This document shows positions 23,992-35,300 of a stretch of 64,000 nucleotides of DNA, one piece after another. The stretch is from Ciona savignyi (Eukaryota > Chordata > Ascidiacea > Phlebobranchia > Cionidae): contig CH002977.1 of the NCBI GenBank assembly GCA_000149265.1, forward strand, positions 981,728 to 1,045,727, given 5' to 3'. Numbering within the stretch: position 1 is the stretch's first letter; each line of letters opens with the position of its first letter. The position numbers and the translations under genes were made by a program. The notes below the pieces were generated by a model, which saw nothing but the letters and a program-made list of their open reading frames with translations, was not told where the DNA came from and made no database searches.

Positions 23992-26900
23992 TTTCACTCT
24001 TGCCTCCACCTCAATATCTTTATGTAGCTATAACAAAGTACTAAAGCAAATGGTTGACAATTGACTCTTATATACCTTAACTGAGCAGTAAAAAGAAAAA
24101 AAATGCTCAAAGTGGGGTGGTGTGGTCACAAGCGGATATTTTTGGAAAGCCGACAAGTTCCTTCAATTTAGCACTACATGCAACTATTTTAATGGAACAA
24201 CGAAAACAACGCGATTGTACATCCGAAACAACACAAATACACAGCCTAAAGTGGATTGATCTGTCGCGATTAGGTACACAAGTCCCGGATATATAAGAGA
24301 ACCAAATATCTGAATAGGTAGCACATCTCAAGTCTGTAACAACACATTGCTTCCTGGTCTAGCTGTTTTTAGACGAAGTACCAACAGTTTTAGTAAACTA
24401 AAATCAAACAAATGAGGCAATGAAGTTTATTTGGTGGCATCCACTTCAGAAATAAGTTTAGACTTAACAACAACGAGACAAGCTCACTTGGTCGAACGGA
24501 AGATTTATCAGATACTGCAATTAAATTCCTGTGCCGAACATAACAAAGGTCTTTATCTACTCAAAGTCGTGATTTTTTATTATAGCGTATCAAGCCCGTA
24601 AATGATGTTGCGTAAGACAAATATTAGGACTGTGGGGTTCATTAAACTGACCATGCGATTATTTTTTCATAATTGAAAGCAGGTATACTTAAACGTTTAT
24701 TCGGCTTCGGAAAAAATCAATAGCGTACCTTACTTATGCAAGCAGATGTCTGTTTAATCGCGATAACTTTGAATAGGTTGCAAACCCATACGAGAGAAAC
24801 ACCGTCAAGAATCTTTAATTTGTTTTATATGCTGCGTCGATTTTTTGTATTTTTTATTTGCTTGCAGTCGATTTGCTGAATATCGGCATAAAACTATTTT
24901 TCCATATAAACACTTTTTTGTTAGATCACATGATTTACTATAAATAAATTAACTAGGTCCTGATAAGAGTATTTTTGATGTATAATGCCCGTAACTAAAA
25001 TTAAATGCACATAACCTGAAGCAGTTACATTTATATAACCTTCTTACACTTTTATAGAGTAAAGATATAACAAACGTGACGCAAATCGTTACAACAACAA
25101 CTATTGAACTACGCATTTACACTCAGTAAAATTATTTTCAGACTTTTAACTCACGTTTGGCGTTTTTATAATTTTGTATTAATTTGTATGAATTTATGAC
25201 TTTATAAAAAAAATTCTAATAGTCTTTTGAGATTATTACTTCTTCGTTAAAATATCGATATAACTGTTTTCATTCGTGCCCGTTAATGGTTTGAATAGTT
25301 AGTATCAAAATACTAGAATAGAACAAACTATTCTTAGAAAATACGAGCGTGATGATGCATCCTGAAATGTAACTGTGAAAGATAACGTAATTTGATGGCC
25401 GATTTACGGATAAGAAAATGTACGGTAACTGTGACTATGCATGTTATTACACGTATGAGTTTAATTACTAATTACAGTTGGAGTGTCATCATTTGTTTGC
25501 GGTTGGCTATAACGGTTAGAACAATGAACGGTTGTGTGGCCGATTGGTTAACGCGATCGATTAATCTTTTAAAATGCTCGTAATGACGAGACCATCATGG
25601 GTTCGAAACAAAACAGTAAAAAAAACTATTCTAGGTATATATTATGGATTCGTATATTTCATACACTCGTAAATGTAGCATTAAGATAACGTCTGTCTAT
25701 ACTACATTTGCTGGAATATACTAATTTAAACTTTGTATGAACTTCTATCGGGCGTTTGGGCCGAAATTACGCTCCAATTTAAAAAAAAAATTGACGGTGT
25801 TATTCTACTGACTAAAGAAGTTAACCATATAATTTGATGCAAAATTACTGTGATGTTACTAATTGACCTTAAAGTTTTTTAAACCCCATTTGCATGATAT
25901 AGAGTTTAGTTGTTTAAGTTTTTGCATCATTAAAACTAGACAGTTTCACCCACGTGTTAAACCGGCGTTAAGTGTTTTGCGGTTTTCCTTCTGTGGCAGT
26001 GGTAATAGTTTATTAAATTTACTTACGTATTTTTGGTATGTAAAGTCCGTTTATCCCCTTCCTATAGTTCATTTAAAATATCTACAACTTTCTGAACTAA
26101 ATAATATAAACCAGTCCCGCAATATCGGTTGGCAAAGAATAATCACCCTCTAAAATTTGCAAAACGCCCGCCATGCTTATATTCTTAGGTATGTTTAGGT
26201 AAAAAATAAGGAAACCCATATATAAAACAAATTAATGGGAACGATACAATTACACGTTAAAAAAATACAATAACCCGGTAAAACCGTTTTTACAAAATTT
26301 GTGTAATTTAGAATGTGATTTTCGAGGAATTTGCAGTTAACTTTTTAAACATGGGTTTTAAAAAAAATCAGAAGTCTTGGGCATGACAGCTACCTACGAA
26401 TTTACCTATTTTACAGAAAGTTAAATTGTTTCTTTTTCCGTGGACCCTGCTTTGTCGGGATTTGTGCCCTGCTCTGTATATATCTTTTAACATGTAACTA
26501 CGACCGTCAGGTACCAATGGTCACATGTAAATTCCACGTGTTACGTCGTAATTGTGGTATAAATTTGATAGGTTTCTCGGAAAATGATGTTTAACGTAGT
26601 GGAAAAATGCTGAAACTTATAAATAGGTCAACGTTGTATGAATCGTATACGATAAATGTAACCCAATAAATTTAAGATTTCACAAAACAATTAGACACTT
26701 AGACATAATTAATCACCGTTTCCTTGATTGTGATTCGTCAGAAAAATAAGTATTTTGTTTACTCTCTGTTAGCAATGATATCTTGGTTTCTTCTTTCGGC
26801 ATTTTTTTAAATACTATAACCAACCTGTTTGTAAATAGGAAATGTAATTTGGTTTGTAATAGAACAACTTATCTACATTTCCATGCATATATTTAAAAGC

Positions 26901-28257
26901 GTATGTGTCGCTACTTGAATTTATTTCCGTAATTATTTCATGAAACACATCCAATTTAGAAATCGATTTAACAAATTATCTGAAAAATAATTTTAATATA
27001 TAACAAAAGTACATTCATTGTGTAAAGGTTTCAGAAATGCTAAGATTTAAATTATAGCTAAGTGTTGACATACAAAATCCTTTCGCAATACATATCTGTT
27101 TTAATTATTTTATCTAAATATTTTGTCATTTTTAAATATTTTAAAAAGGCAATTTTCATTATCAAATCCCTCTCGGTGTATTTGAATACTCAGGAGTTTC
27201 ACTCTATGTTTCCACCTAGCGTATGTAACGTAGACATGTTTCTCTTAAATTAGGTTGAACAAATGTTTACTTTCAAAACAGCGTATTGTGTTCAAACAAA
27301 GGTTCTTTATTAATAACACGACTTTCATTCTCATGGTATTTGAGAGATATTTTAGACAATTGAGTATTCTACCTTTGTCTGTTGACTGTATGAACTCTTG
27401 CCTGGTTTTGTTTTTTACTCACCCTTTCCTGGTATAAAGACCACGTGGCGACAACTTGAGATATACTGTGCTATTCATCTACTGAAAACACTGAATAACC
27501 TTGAGCAAGGTATGGAAACGTACAATGATTGTTTTGATACAACTGACTAACCGTCTATGATATTATTAACTCAGACTGAATAGGAAATTATCTTTCTATG
27601 AGAAAACTTTAACACAGTCACCACTTATTAAGTACCTAATTACTCCTTGCTTGAGCGATAGTTTAGAAATATTTGTTCAAAATGCGCTTTACTAGCTGTG
27701 AATTTCCTAATTTCTCGGTTCGTGTATCACCAGCAGTATATAACTAGAACAACACGCGAGGCAGCTGGATTCGGCATAATGTTTAATGACTTCCTATTCA
27801 ACTTTGCGCGGGCTTTTGCTGCTGCGCATATGCCATTTAACATTTATTGATCAATGATATATCTTTAAACTAAAGCCCATCACATACCTGTAGAAATTTT
27901 TGTCGTGGTGTTCTTTTATATTGGTATAATGTTACACACTAATCTACTATACCCATGATACGAATTATAAAACAATATAAATAAATGTGAAAATCGGCAC
28001 ATTCTTCAGCCCGCACCTCTGACAACCGCTCGTGTTTGCTACATCATATATGTGATACACATTGGCTGCAGATTAAACATAATACAATATACTTGTATAA
28101 GTTTACAGGCGTTCTTCCAAGTAATTTAATTTAAATGAATGACTAAAAAAGATGTGTCTGTGCCCTTATAGTCATGATATGTAAATAAGTGTTTTGTTAA
28201 GTAACAATGAAGAAAACACCAAATCTGAGCGTAGTTGTTCTGTTGTGTAAGAGTTAG
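23992..28257. other. Gene-poor 4.3-kb interval upstream of SLC26
   Basis: I find no exon chain here. A possible 5' extension of the SLC26 first exon reaches 24027. A tRNA-Ser-like fossil sits at 25531-25613 and a weak dispersed repeat copy at about 26100-26180. The open frames present are AT-rich and lack splice context. Confidence 0.45.
25531..25613 (+). pseudogene. tRNA-Ser-like fossil
   Basis: The A-box region TGGCCGATTGGTTAACGCGA closely resembles a serine tRNA D arm. A variable-arm stem CTCGT-AATG-ACGAG pairs perfectly, and GGGTTCGAAAC matches a B box. The T stem (ATGGG against CAAAA), the anticodon stem and the acceptor stem do not pair, so it cannot be a working tRNA. It may be a tRNA pseudogene or the head of a lost SINE. 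Confidence 0.5.
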
Positions 28258-28520
28258 GATAGGATATTCATGTTTATCCCCGTGAATGGAACAACCAAGG
28301 GGGTTAACACATGGGCATATGTCAGATTACCTCGCGCCCACCGTCGGGTTACCGGAGCTATTGCAGAGGGTTGTATAATTAAGAAATTTCTTTAATTTGG
28401 TTAAACCCACAATGTCCGTTAAGTGCCTTGCCCAAGGACACAACCGACTATCTAGCGACCAGTTTCGTTCTTGTAACCTTTCGGCTGAAAGGCGCCGCAC
28501 TAAACCACCAGACTAGCCGG
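28258..28520 (-). mobile_element. tRNA-derived SINE, reverse copy
   Basis: It starts (left edge) with the complement of the tail (AGGATAGGATATTCATG), runs through CCACCGTCGGGTTACCGGAG and CAATGTCCGTTAAGTGCCTT, and ends with the tRNA-like head (AACCTTTCGGCTGAAAGGCG, then CTAAACCACCAGACTAGCCG). On its own strand the head reads CTAGTCTGGTGGTTTAG, an A-box-like sequence, and GAACGAAACTGG, a B-box-like one. Confidence 0.8.
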
Positions 28521-28851
28521 TAGGAATAAGTTATACAAAACTTAGTAAATAAACAATATTTTAACGAACGGATATAGGACACGACTAAATATTTTTAAGC
28601 AAGATACTGGAAAACCTATTTTATGTTGCAGGTCTCAACTTTTTTAGTGGTGAAAAACCTATAGCTTTGTATGGTCGGATATTAAGTGGCAGCCATTTAG
28701 TGGGATTAGATTGTATTGAACCAATCGTGAGAATAAGTGATGGAACGCCTCCTGTAGTAACTCCGCAGAAGGTTATGCTATTGCTGCGTTTTTAATCCAT
28801 GTCATGGTCTATAATTATGTCGGTTACATATACATGATTTTCCTAAACCAA

Positions 28852-28857
28852 TTTATT
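28852..28857 (-). terminator. Poly(A) signal AATAAA for the PhyH gene
   Basis: TTTATT on the + strand, 63 bases beyond the stop codon of the minus-strand dioxygenase gene. Confidence 0.65.
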
Positions 28858-28919
28858 ATGTTAGTTTGAATATATTTATGTATATATAAAGCACGCAATA
28901 ACTCGACATCAATATTCCA

Positions 28920-29022
28920 TTAAATAATTTGTCCTTTTCCGAAGTGGTCATCTTCCACTCCCTGAATAATAAAATGTATTTCATATGTTGATGTACAAAC
29001 ACATGTTTAAAATATATACATG

Positions 29023-29084
<62 letters not shown>

Positions 29085-30741
29085 AAACAAGAGGGGGAGA
29101 AACGAGGGGGATAAAAAGATAGAGAGAAAATATTAATAAGTAATTTAAGTAAATTCTTACTTTTGATTTGCCATGGTCAAAACCATGGTCTCTCTCCCAC
29201 TCCACCATTACCGCGGGTCTGAAGTTCAAGATTAACGCTCTTCGAATGTTGTCAGTCGTATTTCCTTGTGTGTAATGCACTGTCCTACCGTGGTGTAATG
29301 TACATGACCCAATTCCTATCGGCGCAGCGATAAACTCACCCTGGAATTTTGCAAGGTGATATAATAGAAATAGGCAGTTCAATTTTAAATTAGTAAATAT
29401 TAAATATGGTTAATGTTATTGTGAGAAGTGATTTTCCCACAGAAATAAAAACACATGTATTAATATCTTTAAGAGCAATTTTAGTGTAATTTACAACCTC
29501 TTTTAACTGGAGAAATAAAAAACATTGCTGGTTTGAGTCGGAATTATTTCTTTAGCTAGATTGCCAGACCTATAGGTTTACACAGCCAAGCGCTTGACGA
29601 AAAAGTCTTTTAAACCAATGTATGTAGCGTTATACTAAAGAGATTCATAAAAAGTAAATTAGAAGACAAACCTTCGAGCCGTCACAGCACATTACGTGGT
29701 GACCTTCTTTGACTGGTTTATGTTGACGTAGAGGTTGTTTATGTGATCCAGGCACAAACCACATACAACCACGATCCACTGTAGCGTTATCCATAGCTAC
29801 CCATACTGAAACTGCACGTTTGTCAGGCATATCCAACCAATACGATTCGTCTTGGTGCATAGGAGTTTCAGTGTCGGTACGAGGGGCCTATAAGACTCAA
29901 CTTTGCAATACAATATCGCTTGTATGGTGGTTATAAGTTTAATTTATTATTAAAAATTTTTTAGAAATATTGAAAAATATCTAGACCTTATACGGACCTG
30001 ATCTATACCCTATGTACCGTGCACAATTGTACTAGATCAAAACTTTACAGCATAAGAACTTCTGGGCAGTAACTATTTGAATAACTAAAATAATAATAAG
30101 AGCTACGTATAGTAGCTCTATTTACTTTTCTACAAAAATATACCTTTGCTATTAACATATCAAAATCAAACGCCATGTCCGCTCCTAAAACATTCTTAGC
30201 AATTTCCAGGGCTCTTTGATGAAGTTTACCGTTGGAAAAGTTTTGTACAAACAGTGATGGCCACATTATTTGCGAAATGTTTTCTTCTTCTTTCAACTAA
30301 ATATTAAAACAATTTGAACGTGTGCATATGATAGACAGGGATTTAAAGCCTCGATTTGAAATAATATTAGACTCATGCTCTCTGTCTGCCATACATTACT
30401 CGACCGGCTTATATGATACCATCTTTGCATCAAACATCAAGGTATGCTTTTAGCTTACTTTACGTTCTGTATGTGATCCAAGGTCATGTCTATGAGATAT
30501 TGCTCGACCACCTTTAGTCAATAATTCGTCGCAAATCGTTTGATAATATACTGTTTCGTCCAATGACAGTATATTTTCGACAATCTAAAAAGGTAAACTT
30601 AAATGATATGATAATTTTATTGTTTTAATATTAATGTATTATGTTTCAGTATAATTAAATTACCAGGTACCCGTTATTGTCAAAATTTTCCTTCCACACG
30701 GAGCAGTTTTGATTGCTAAGCCAACTTTTGCCCTCTTCCAT
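28920..30741 (-). CDS. Phytanoyl-CoA dioxygenase (PhyH) family protein
   Basis: Six exons join in phase 0 throughout: 30664-30741, 30459-30584, 30144-30296, 29672-29887, 29161-29340 and 28920-28961. They give 264 aa from ATG (30739-30741) to TAA. The family uses non-haem Fe(II) and 2-oxoglutarate to hydroxylate small substrates. The HxD iron motif is at H130-Q-D132 (MHQDESYW). A further iron His is at H208 (LHHGRTVHY), and the 2-oxoglutarate-binding Arg is probably R224 in TTDNIRRAL. The segment RGCMWFVPGSH is also typical. All expected catalytic residues are present, so it is likely active. Its size is near PHYHD1-type and bacterial PhyH proteins, and no peroxisomal signal is obvious at the C-terminus (it ends GKGQII). 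The substrate cannot be told. It is divergently placed to FAAH, with 1.6 kb between the start codons. Confidence 0.92.
29024..29084. repeat. (GA)n microsatellite
   Basis: About thirty GA units with one GACA interruption, in the last intron of the PhyH gene, between the exons at 28961 and 29161. Confidence 0.95.
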
Positions 30742-31003
30742 CACATCAGCTTATACAACACTCACAATATTTCCAGATACTTACGACTTAATAGAAAAGT
30801 GTTTGGGTATTAATATTTATCGATCACCATATTTATATTAATGTTGTGCACAACAAATTAGATTATCCAACATCATTACTATCTGACACTATCTATTGGT
30901 ATATTAAATATTTAAATAGCTTGTTACCAAAATTCAGCAAAAACTCTTTTAGGAAAACTTAATATTTTCAAAAAATATTATAAAGTATAACGAACATTAA
31001 TTA

Positions 31004-31031
31004 CTGCTGGTATTCTAAAGAATACCAGCAG
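31004..31031. repeat. Perfect inverted repeat, 13-bp arms with an AA loop
   Basis: CTGCTGGTATTCT is followed by AA and its exact reverse complement AGAATACCAGCAG. It lies 263 bases upstream of the PhyH start codon. Confidence 0.9.
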
Positions 31032-31279
31032 ATAATGGCAGTGGTCCATGTCAATGTTTAACAAGTATGTACGATGCGTGAGAAGCGATAGCGCGTGACG
31101 CATGGCTGCAATATTAAAACATACACCAGTTAAACGCGAATATTACCGAATTCGACGCTCAATGATGGGGTAGGCTGCAACAAAAGTAATAACATATCAA
31201 TTTATAGTAAAGTGATACTAGATCAATTTATTTGTAGCATGTTAATTATGATAATTAACAACATTGTATGTTTTAGCAT

Positions 31280-31810
31280 TTTACCCACCGAGTATGTCGT
31301 GTGTTTCTGCATGTAGAAACGAAGGGTACCTAAGTCACCAAATAATTTTTGTTATTTATTTTTAGTAAAAATACCAACTCTCACAATCATGATTTCGGGA
31401 CAAATTTTAAATTTTTTTAAATTTTCAATCCGATTCGAGGAATGTTTTTAAATATGATTTGAATATGATCTGAATATGAATGAATATTGATCCAGAATCA
31501 AATAATATCTTTTATTTTCCCTTGGTAATTTTTGATTTACTTTCTTCTATTTGAAAGAACATTTGGTAACGAAACTTTCCACAAATCTTAATGAAGCATC
31601 TAGAGTCAGGTGCTATGCTTAAAAAAGATAAATTTCTGAAAAAAATGTCCGGTTTGTATTTTAACAACCCTGGGGAATTTTCCTGGGAATGTTTGTTTGT
31701 GCATATCTATAAACCATATTATCTAGATGGGTGACATGGCATGCCTGTAAAGAGTGACGAACAAATGATCAAAACAACATGTGTTCATTTTTCCAAACGG
31801 ATCACATAAC
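31280..31810. mobile_element. Decayed fragments of the modular palindromic family
   Basis: Recognisable pieces include TTTCTGCATGTAGAAACGAA (reverse of the family AGAAACAAAC-type motif), CTGGGGAATTTTCCTGG (a broken GGGGAATTCCCC core) and GACATGGCATGCCTGTAAAG. Confidence 0.5.
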
Positions 31811-32352
31811 TGTAACAGAGAGTACGTTCATCCAATACAACACTAGGCCTACTTGCTCAGGAAAGCCTTGTTTGGCAGGAGTGTGCTTGCTCTAAAACGC
31901 CACTTCGCACTAAGATTAAAGTATTGTTCTACAGTGGTCTTAACTCTTAATTAACCAGACGAGGCCAAGCGTATATTGGCAGAGCAACATCGTCTCATTT
32001 ACAAATCCAGCACGCGGCAGCTGTTCGGTGCAGATTAACTTGTGGTAAGGATACAATGCAAAATTGTATCTATATATACCTGACCCATCATGCTGAATTG
32101 CAAACAAACGACAAAACGTGATATCTGAAGTGGAAAATTACACAGTCAGTTTTCCTCTGACGTGATTGATCGGTCTGCCGCAACTTGTTATCTGCAATCA
32201 AGGCGCTCTTTCTTTTTCTCTTCGTTTACATCTGTCGGCAAACAAACATTACGGCATTGAGCGTAACCAGCACCGCACGTACGATAGGTCGGTACGTTGG
32301 CACATCTAGCCTACCAGCTTCTGTGTTCTTAACATTTCAAAATTTGGATTAG

Positions 32353-35300
32353 ATGTATTGTATGATGGACCTAGCTAAACGGCATTGTGTCGCAACAAGT
32401 GGGTTTGTTGTACTTGCTAGTATAGCCGCCTATAGTGCGGTGGTTAATGTGCAGAAATCGAACCGCAAGAAAAAGTTGCAAGAAAAGGCAACAGCGAAGA
32501 AAGCTCTAGAAAATAAAATTATTGAAGATGAGTTGTCAAGGTTACAACCCGATAATGTAAGTTAAAGAGCCGGTATGTTTTGTTCGGTTAAAACTGCTTT
32601 GCGCGGGCACAGTGCTGAAATCGTAATCGTAGCATATAAATTTCCTTGTTCGGTAAAAAAATCGCTATTTTCTAGGATGAAGATGAAAAAAATAGATATA
32701 AAATTCTTAAAATGAGCGCAAAGCAGCTCATTCAGGCTGCGCAAAGCGGTGAATTGGACCCGGTTCAAATCCTCAGGGCTTTTATGCACAAGGTAAATCT
32801 GAAGGTCATTCTGTTGTAAAGCATACATTTATGGGTTTCTTTTTAAAAAATGTGACCCATATTGTTTTTTCTTCTTTTTCGTTAAAAGCTATGACAGGGG
32901 TGTCATGTCTCCAAAATCATCTAAAGTAATTTCACCAATCGTAATAAAATTTTTAGATATGGTAGCGAACATAGATATTTCAAAAAAAAAACAAATTGGG
33001 GATTTACACCAGGGGGATTCCCTGGACTTGTGATCATAGCATCCACCTTAATTGCTTAAATTTATTATGGGTTCCCTTCGGATTTTCAAAGGCAGAAAAG
33101 GGGTGTCTTGTCCATCTGTACGGTATCTTGTTTTTTAATTTGTGTTTCGACACGACGGAGTTTAGTAATTAGGTTGAAAATATTAGAAATGGTAGCTGCT
33201 ATAGCCTTTTGTCCAAGTCTTAATTTGGACAAATAATCCGAGCGTGATACCTCAAACCCAAAGTCCCACGATTTTACTCTTTACTGGCCAACCAAACACG
33301 ATTTTACTATTTACTGACCAATATTTTTTCTTCTTTTTTTCTGAATGTGACAACATTTTGAATATGAAAACATGTTTGAAAGGGCTAATCTTAAATTTTT
33401 TACCTAATTTATTAACAACCCCACAAATAAACTACTTTTAAGGCTTGTTCTGTGACACAAAAGTTTAACTCAGTCACATGCATCATTCAAAAAGCGGAAG
33501 AAGATGCAAAACAACTGATTAAAGTTGACGACAAAAATGCTTACCCGCTTTATGGCTTGCCAATAAGCATTAAGGAATGCTGCGATATTCAGGTATATAT
33601 TGTAAACAAAGTTGCCTGGTTATGTTAATTCTTTATATTCCTTTGGACATGTGCAAGTCAGGCACCATGCCGTTGCTGTCAATGTTCAGAATTCACTCAT
33701 CATAAACGATAAGTTGTTTAAGGTTCGGGGGATCTACCGCAAAATGTTATGATATTCAACATGGCTAAAGTATTATATAACTTGATTGTTAAAGTTATTT
33801 TTCACATCACTATAGGGAATGGATAGTACAATGGGATTGGTGAATTCAATCGGAAAACCAGCAATTGAAGATTGTGTTCTTGCAAAAGTGTTGAAACACA
33901 AAGGAGGCGTTCCATTTGTTAAGACCAACTTGCCACAATTAACGTTTAGGTAAAATACTACTCAGTAAAGGTGTTATACTTATTTGCTATACTATTAACA
34001 TGTTAACAAATTTCATTGTATTTCGGACGTGTAATGCTTAATGCTTTGTGTACTTTTACTTACCACAATTCTAATGCTGTATTGTAGTGCACTATAAAAT
34101 GAACATACAATTTAAAAAACAGTTTCGAAAGTAGCAATCCAGTCTACGGCGAAACCGGTAATGCTCATAACGTTGATTTCACACCGGGTGGTTCTTCTTC
34201 TGGCGAGGGATCGTTGATTGCTTCTGGAGCTTCATTTCTTGGATTTGGAACTGACACTGGTGGAAGCATTAGAGTTCCTTCGCATATGAGTGGAATTTGT
34301 GGACTTAAGCCAACTCTTAATCGATTGAGCATTGTTGGACTTGAAAGTAAACTAGAGATAATCTTAAATAACATTGGATCTTTTAAAATATAACAAATTT
34401 CAGATATTTTACCTGGTTCAAATTGTGTGACGACATCAGTTGGACCAATGGCAAGCGATGTCGACACTCTGGTTTTGGCAATGAGAGCTTTACTGTGTCC
34501 TTTGATGTTCGACCTTGACCACACGGTCCCCAGGATGCCCTTTAACGATGAGGTTTGCATACTGTAGAATTTCAGTTGATGTGTCTGTATATGCAGAGCG
34601 GACGACAAAAGCCTGTATAGTCAGTTATCTTATTTAGTTGCCGAGGCCATCACGATGTCTTGTGACATACAAGTCGCCTGTAACTGTTTGTAAACAGCAG
34701 CCTGACGTTATTATGGTTTTTCGTCGAAAACAAAAGAAATTCATTTTTATTTCACTTTTTTGGCATAATCTTTGTAACACGGCATGCCTGGTCGCCAACT
34801 GTTCGGCATGAAGGAATTTATCCAATCAGGTTAAAACTTTCAGTAACTGATATAGGAGGATAGGATAGGATATTCATGTTTATCCCCGTGAATGGGAAAA
34901 CCAAAGGGGGTTAACACACGGGAGATCGTCAGATCACCTCGCGACCATCGTCGGGTTACCGGAGTTATATCAGTGTGTTGTATAGGATAGACACGTTCAT
35001 TCAATTTAGTAGAACCCATTAATCCGCTGGTTCAGGCAATGTCCGCAAAGTGCCTTGCCCGAGGACACAACCGACTAGCTAGCGACCAGTTCCACACCTG
35101 TAACCTTTCGATTGAAAGGCGACGCACTTAACCGCCAGACTAACCGGCCGGAGATATGCCCTTTTCTGCATCGCCCATTTATTATGCCAGAAATGTGGAA
35201 TTCTTAAAAAGCCAAAATATGTAAGATTACCTATAACATCGTGTTAAATTCAGATGTACTCTTGTAAAAAACGTTTGAGAGTCGGGTATTATTCTGATGA

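Larger units (their letters stand above)
30742..32352. promoter_or_regulatory. Shared upstream region of the PhyH (-) and FAAH (+) genes
   Basis: This 1.6-kb interval separates two divergent start codons. It contains a perfect 28-nt hairpin palindrome at 31004-31031 and decayed pieces of the modular repeat family at about 31280-31810. No gene or TATA box is clearly visible. The last 150 bases before FAAH are more GC-rich and probably hold its promoter and 5' UTR. Confidence 0.4.

Noticed and set aside
27062-27437. Consecutive hydrophobic + strand frames
   Set aside because: Very AT-rich sequence yields Ile/Phe/Leu/Tyr runs that imitate membrane proteins; no splice sites or conserved motifs.
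28856-29382. Long frames with Ser-Leu runs on the minus strand
   Set aside because: They are translations of the (GA)n microsatellite in a PhyH intron. Only the 29161-29340 part is a real exon, in the gene frame.
34165-34608. 147-codon minus-strand frame over FAAH exons 5-6
   Set aside because: The opposite strand encodes the amidase signature with both catalytic serines, so this frame is a shadow.
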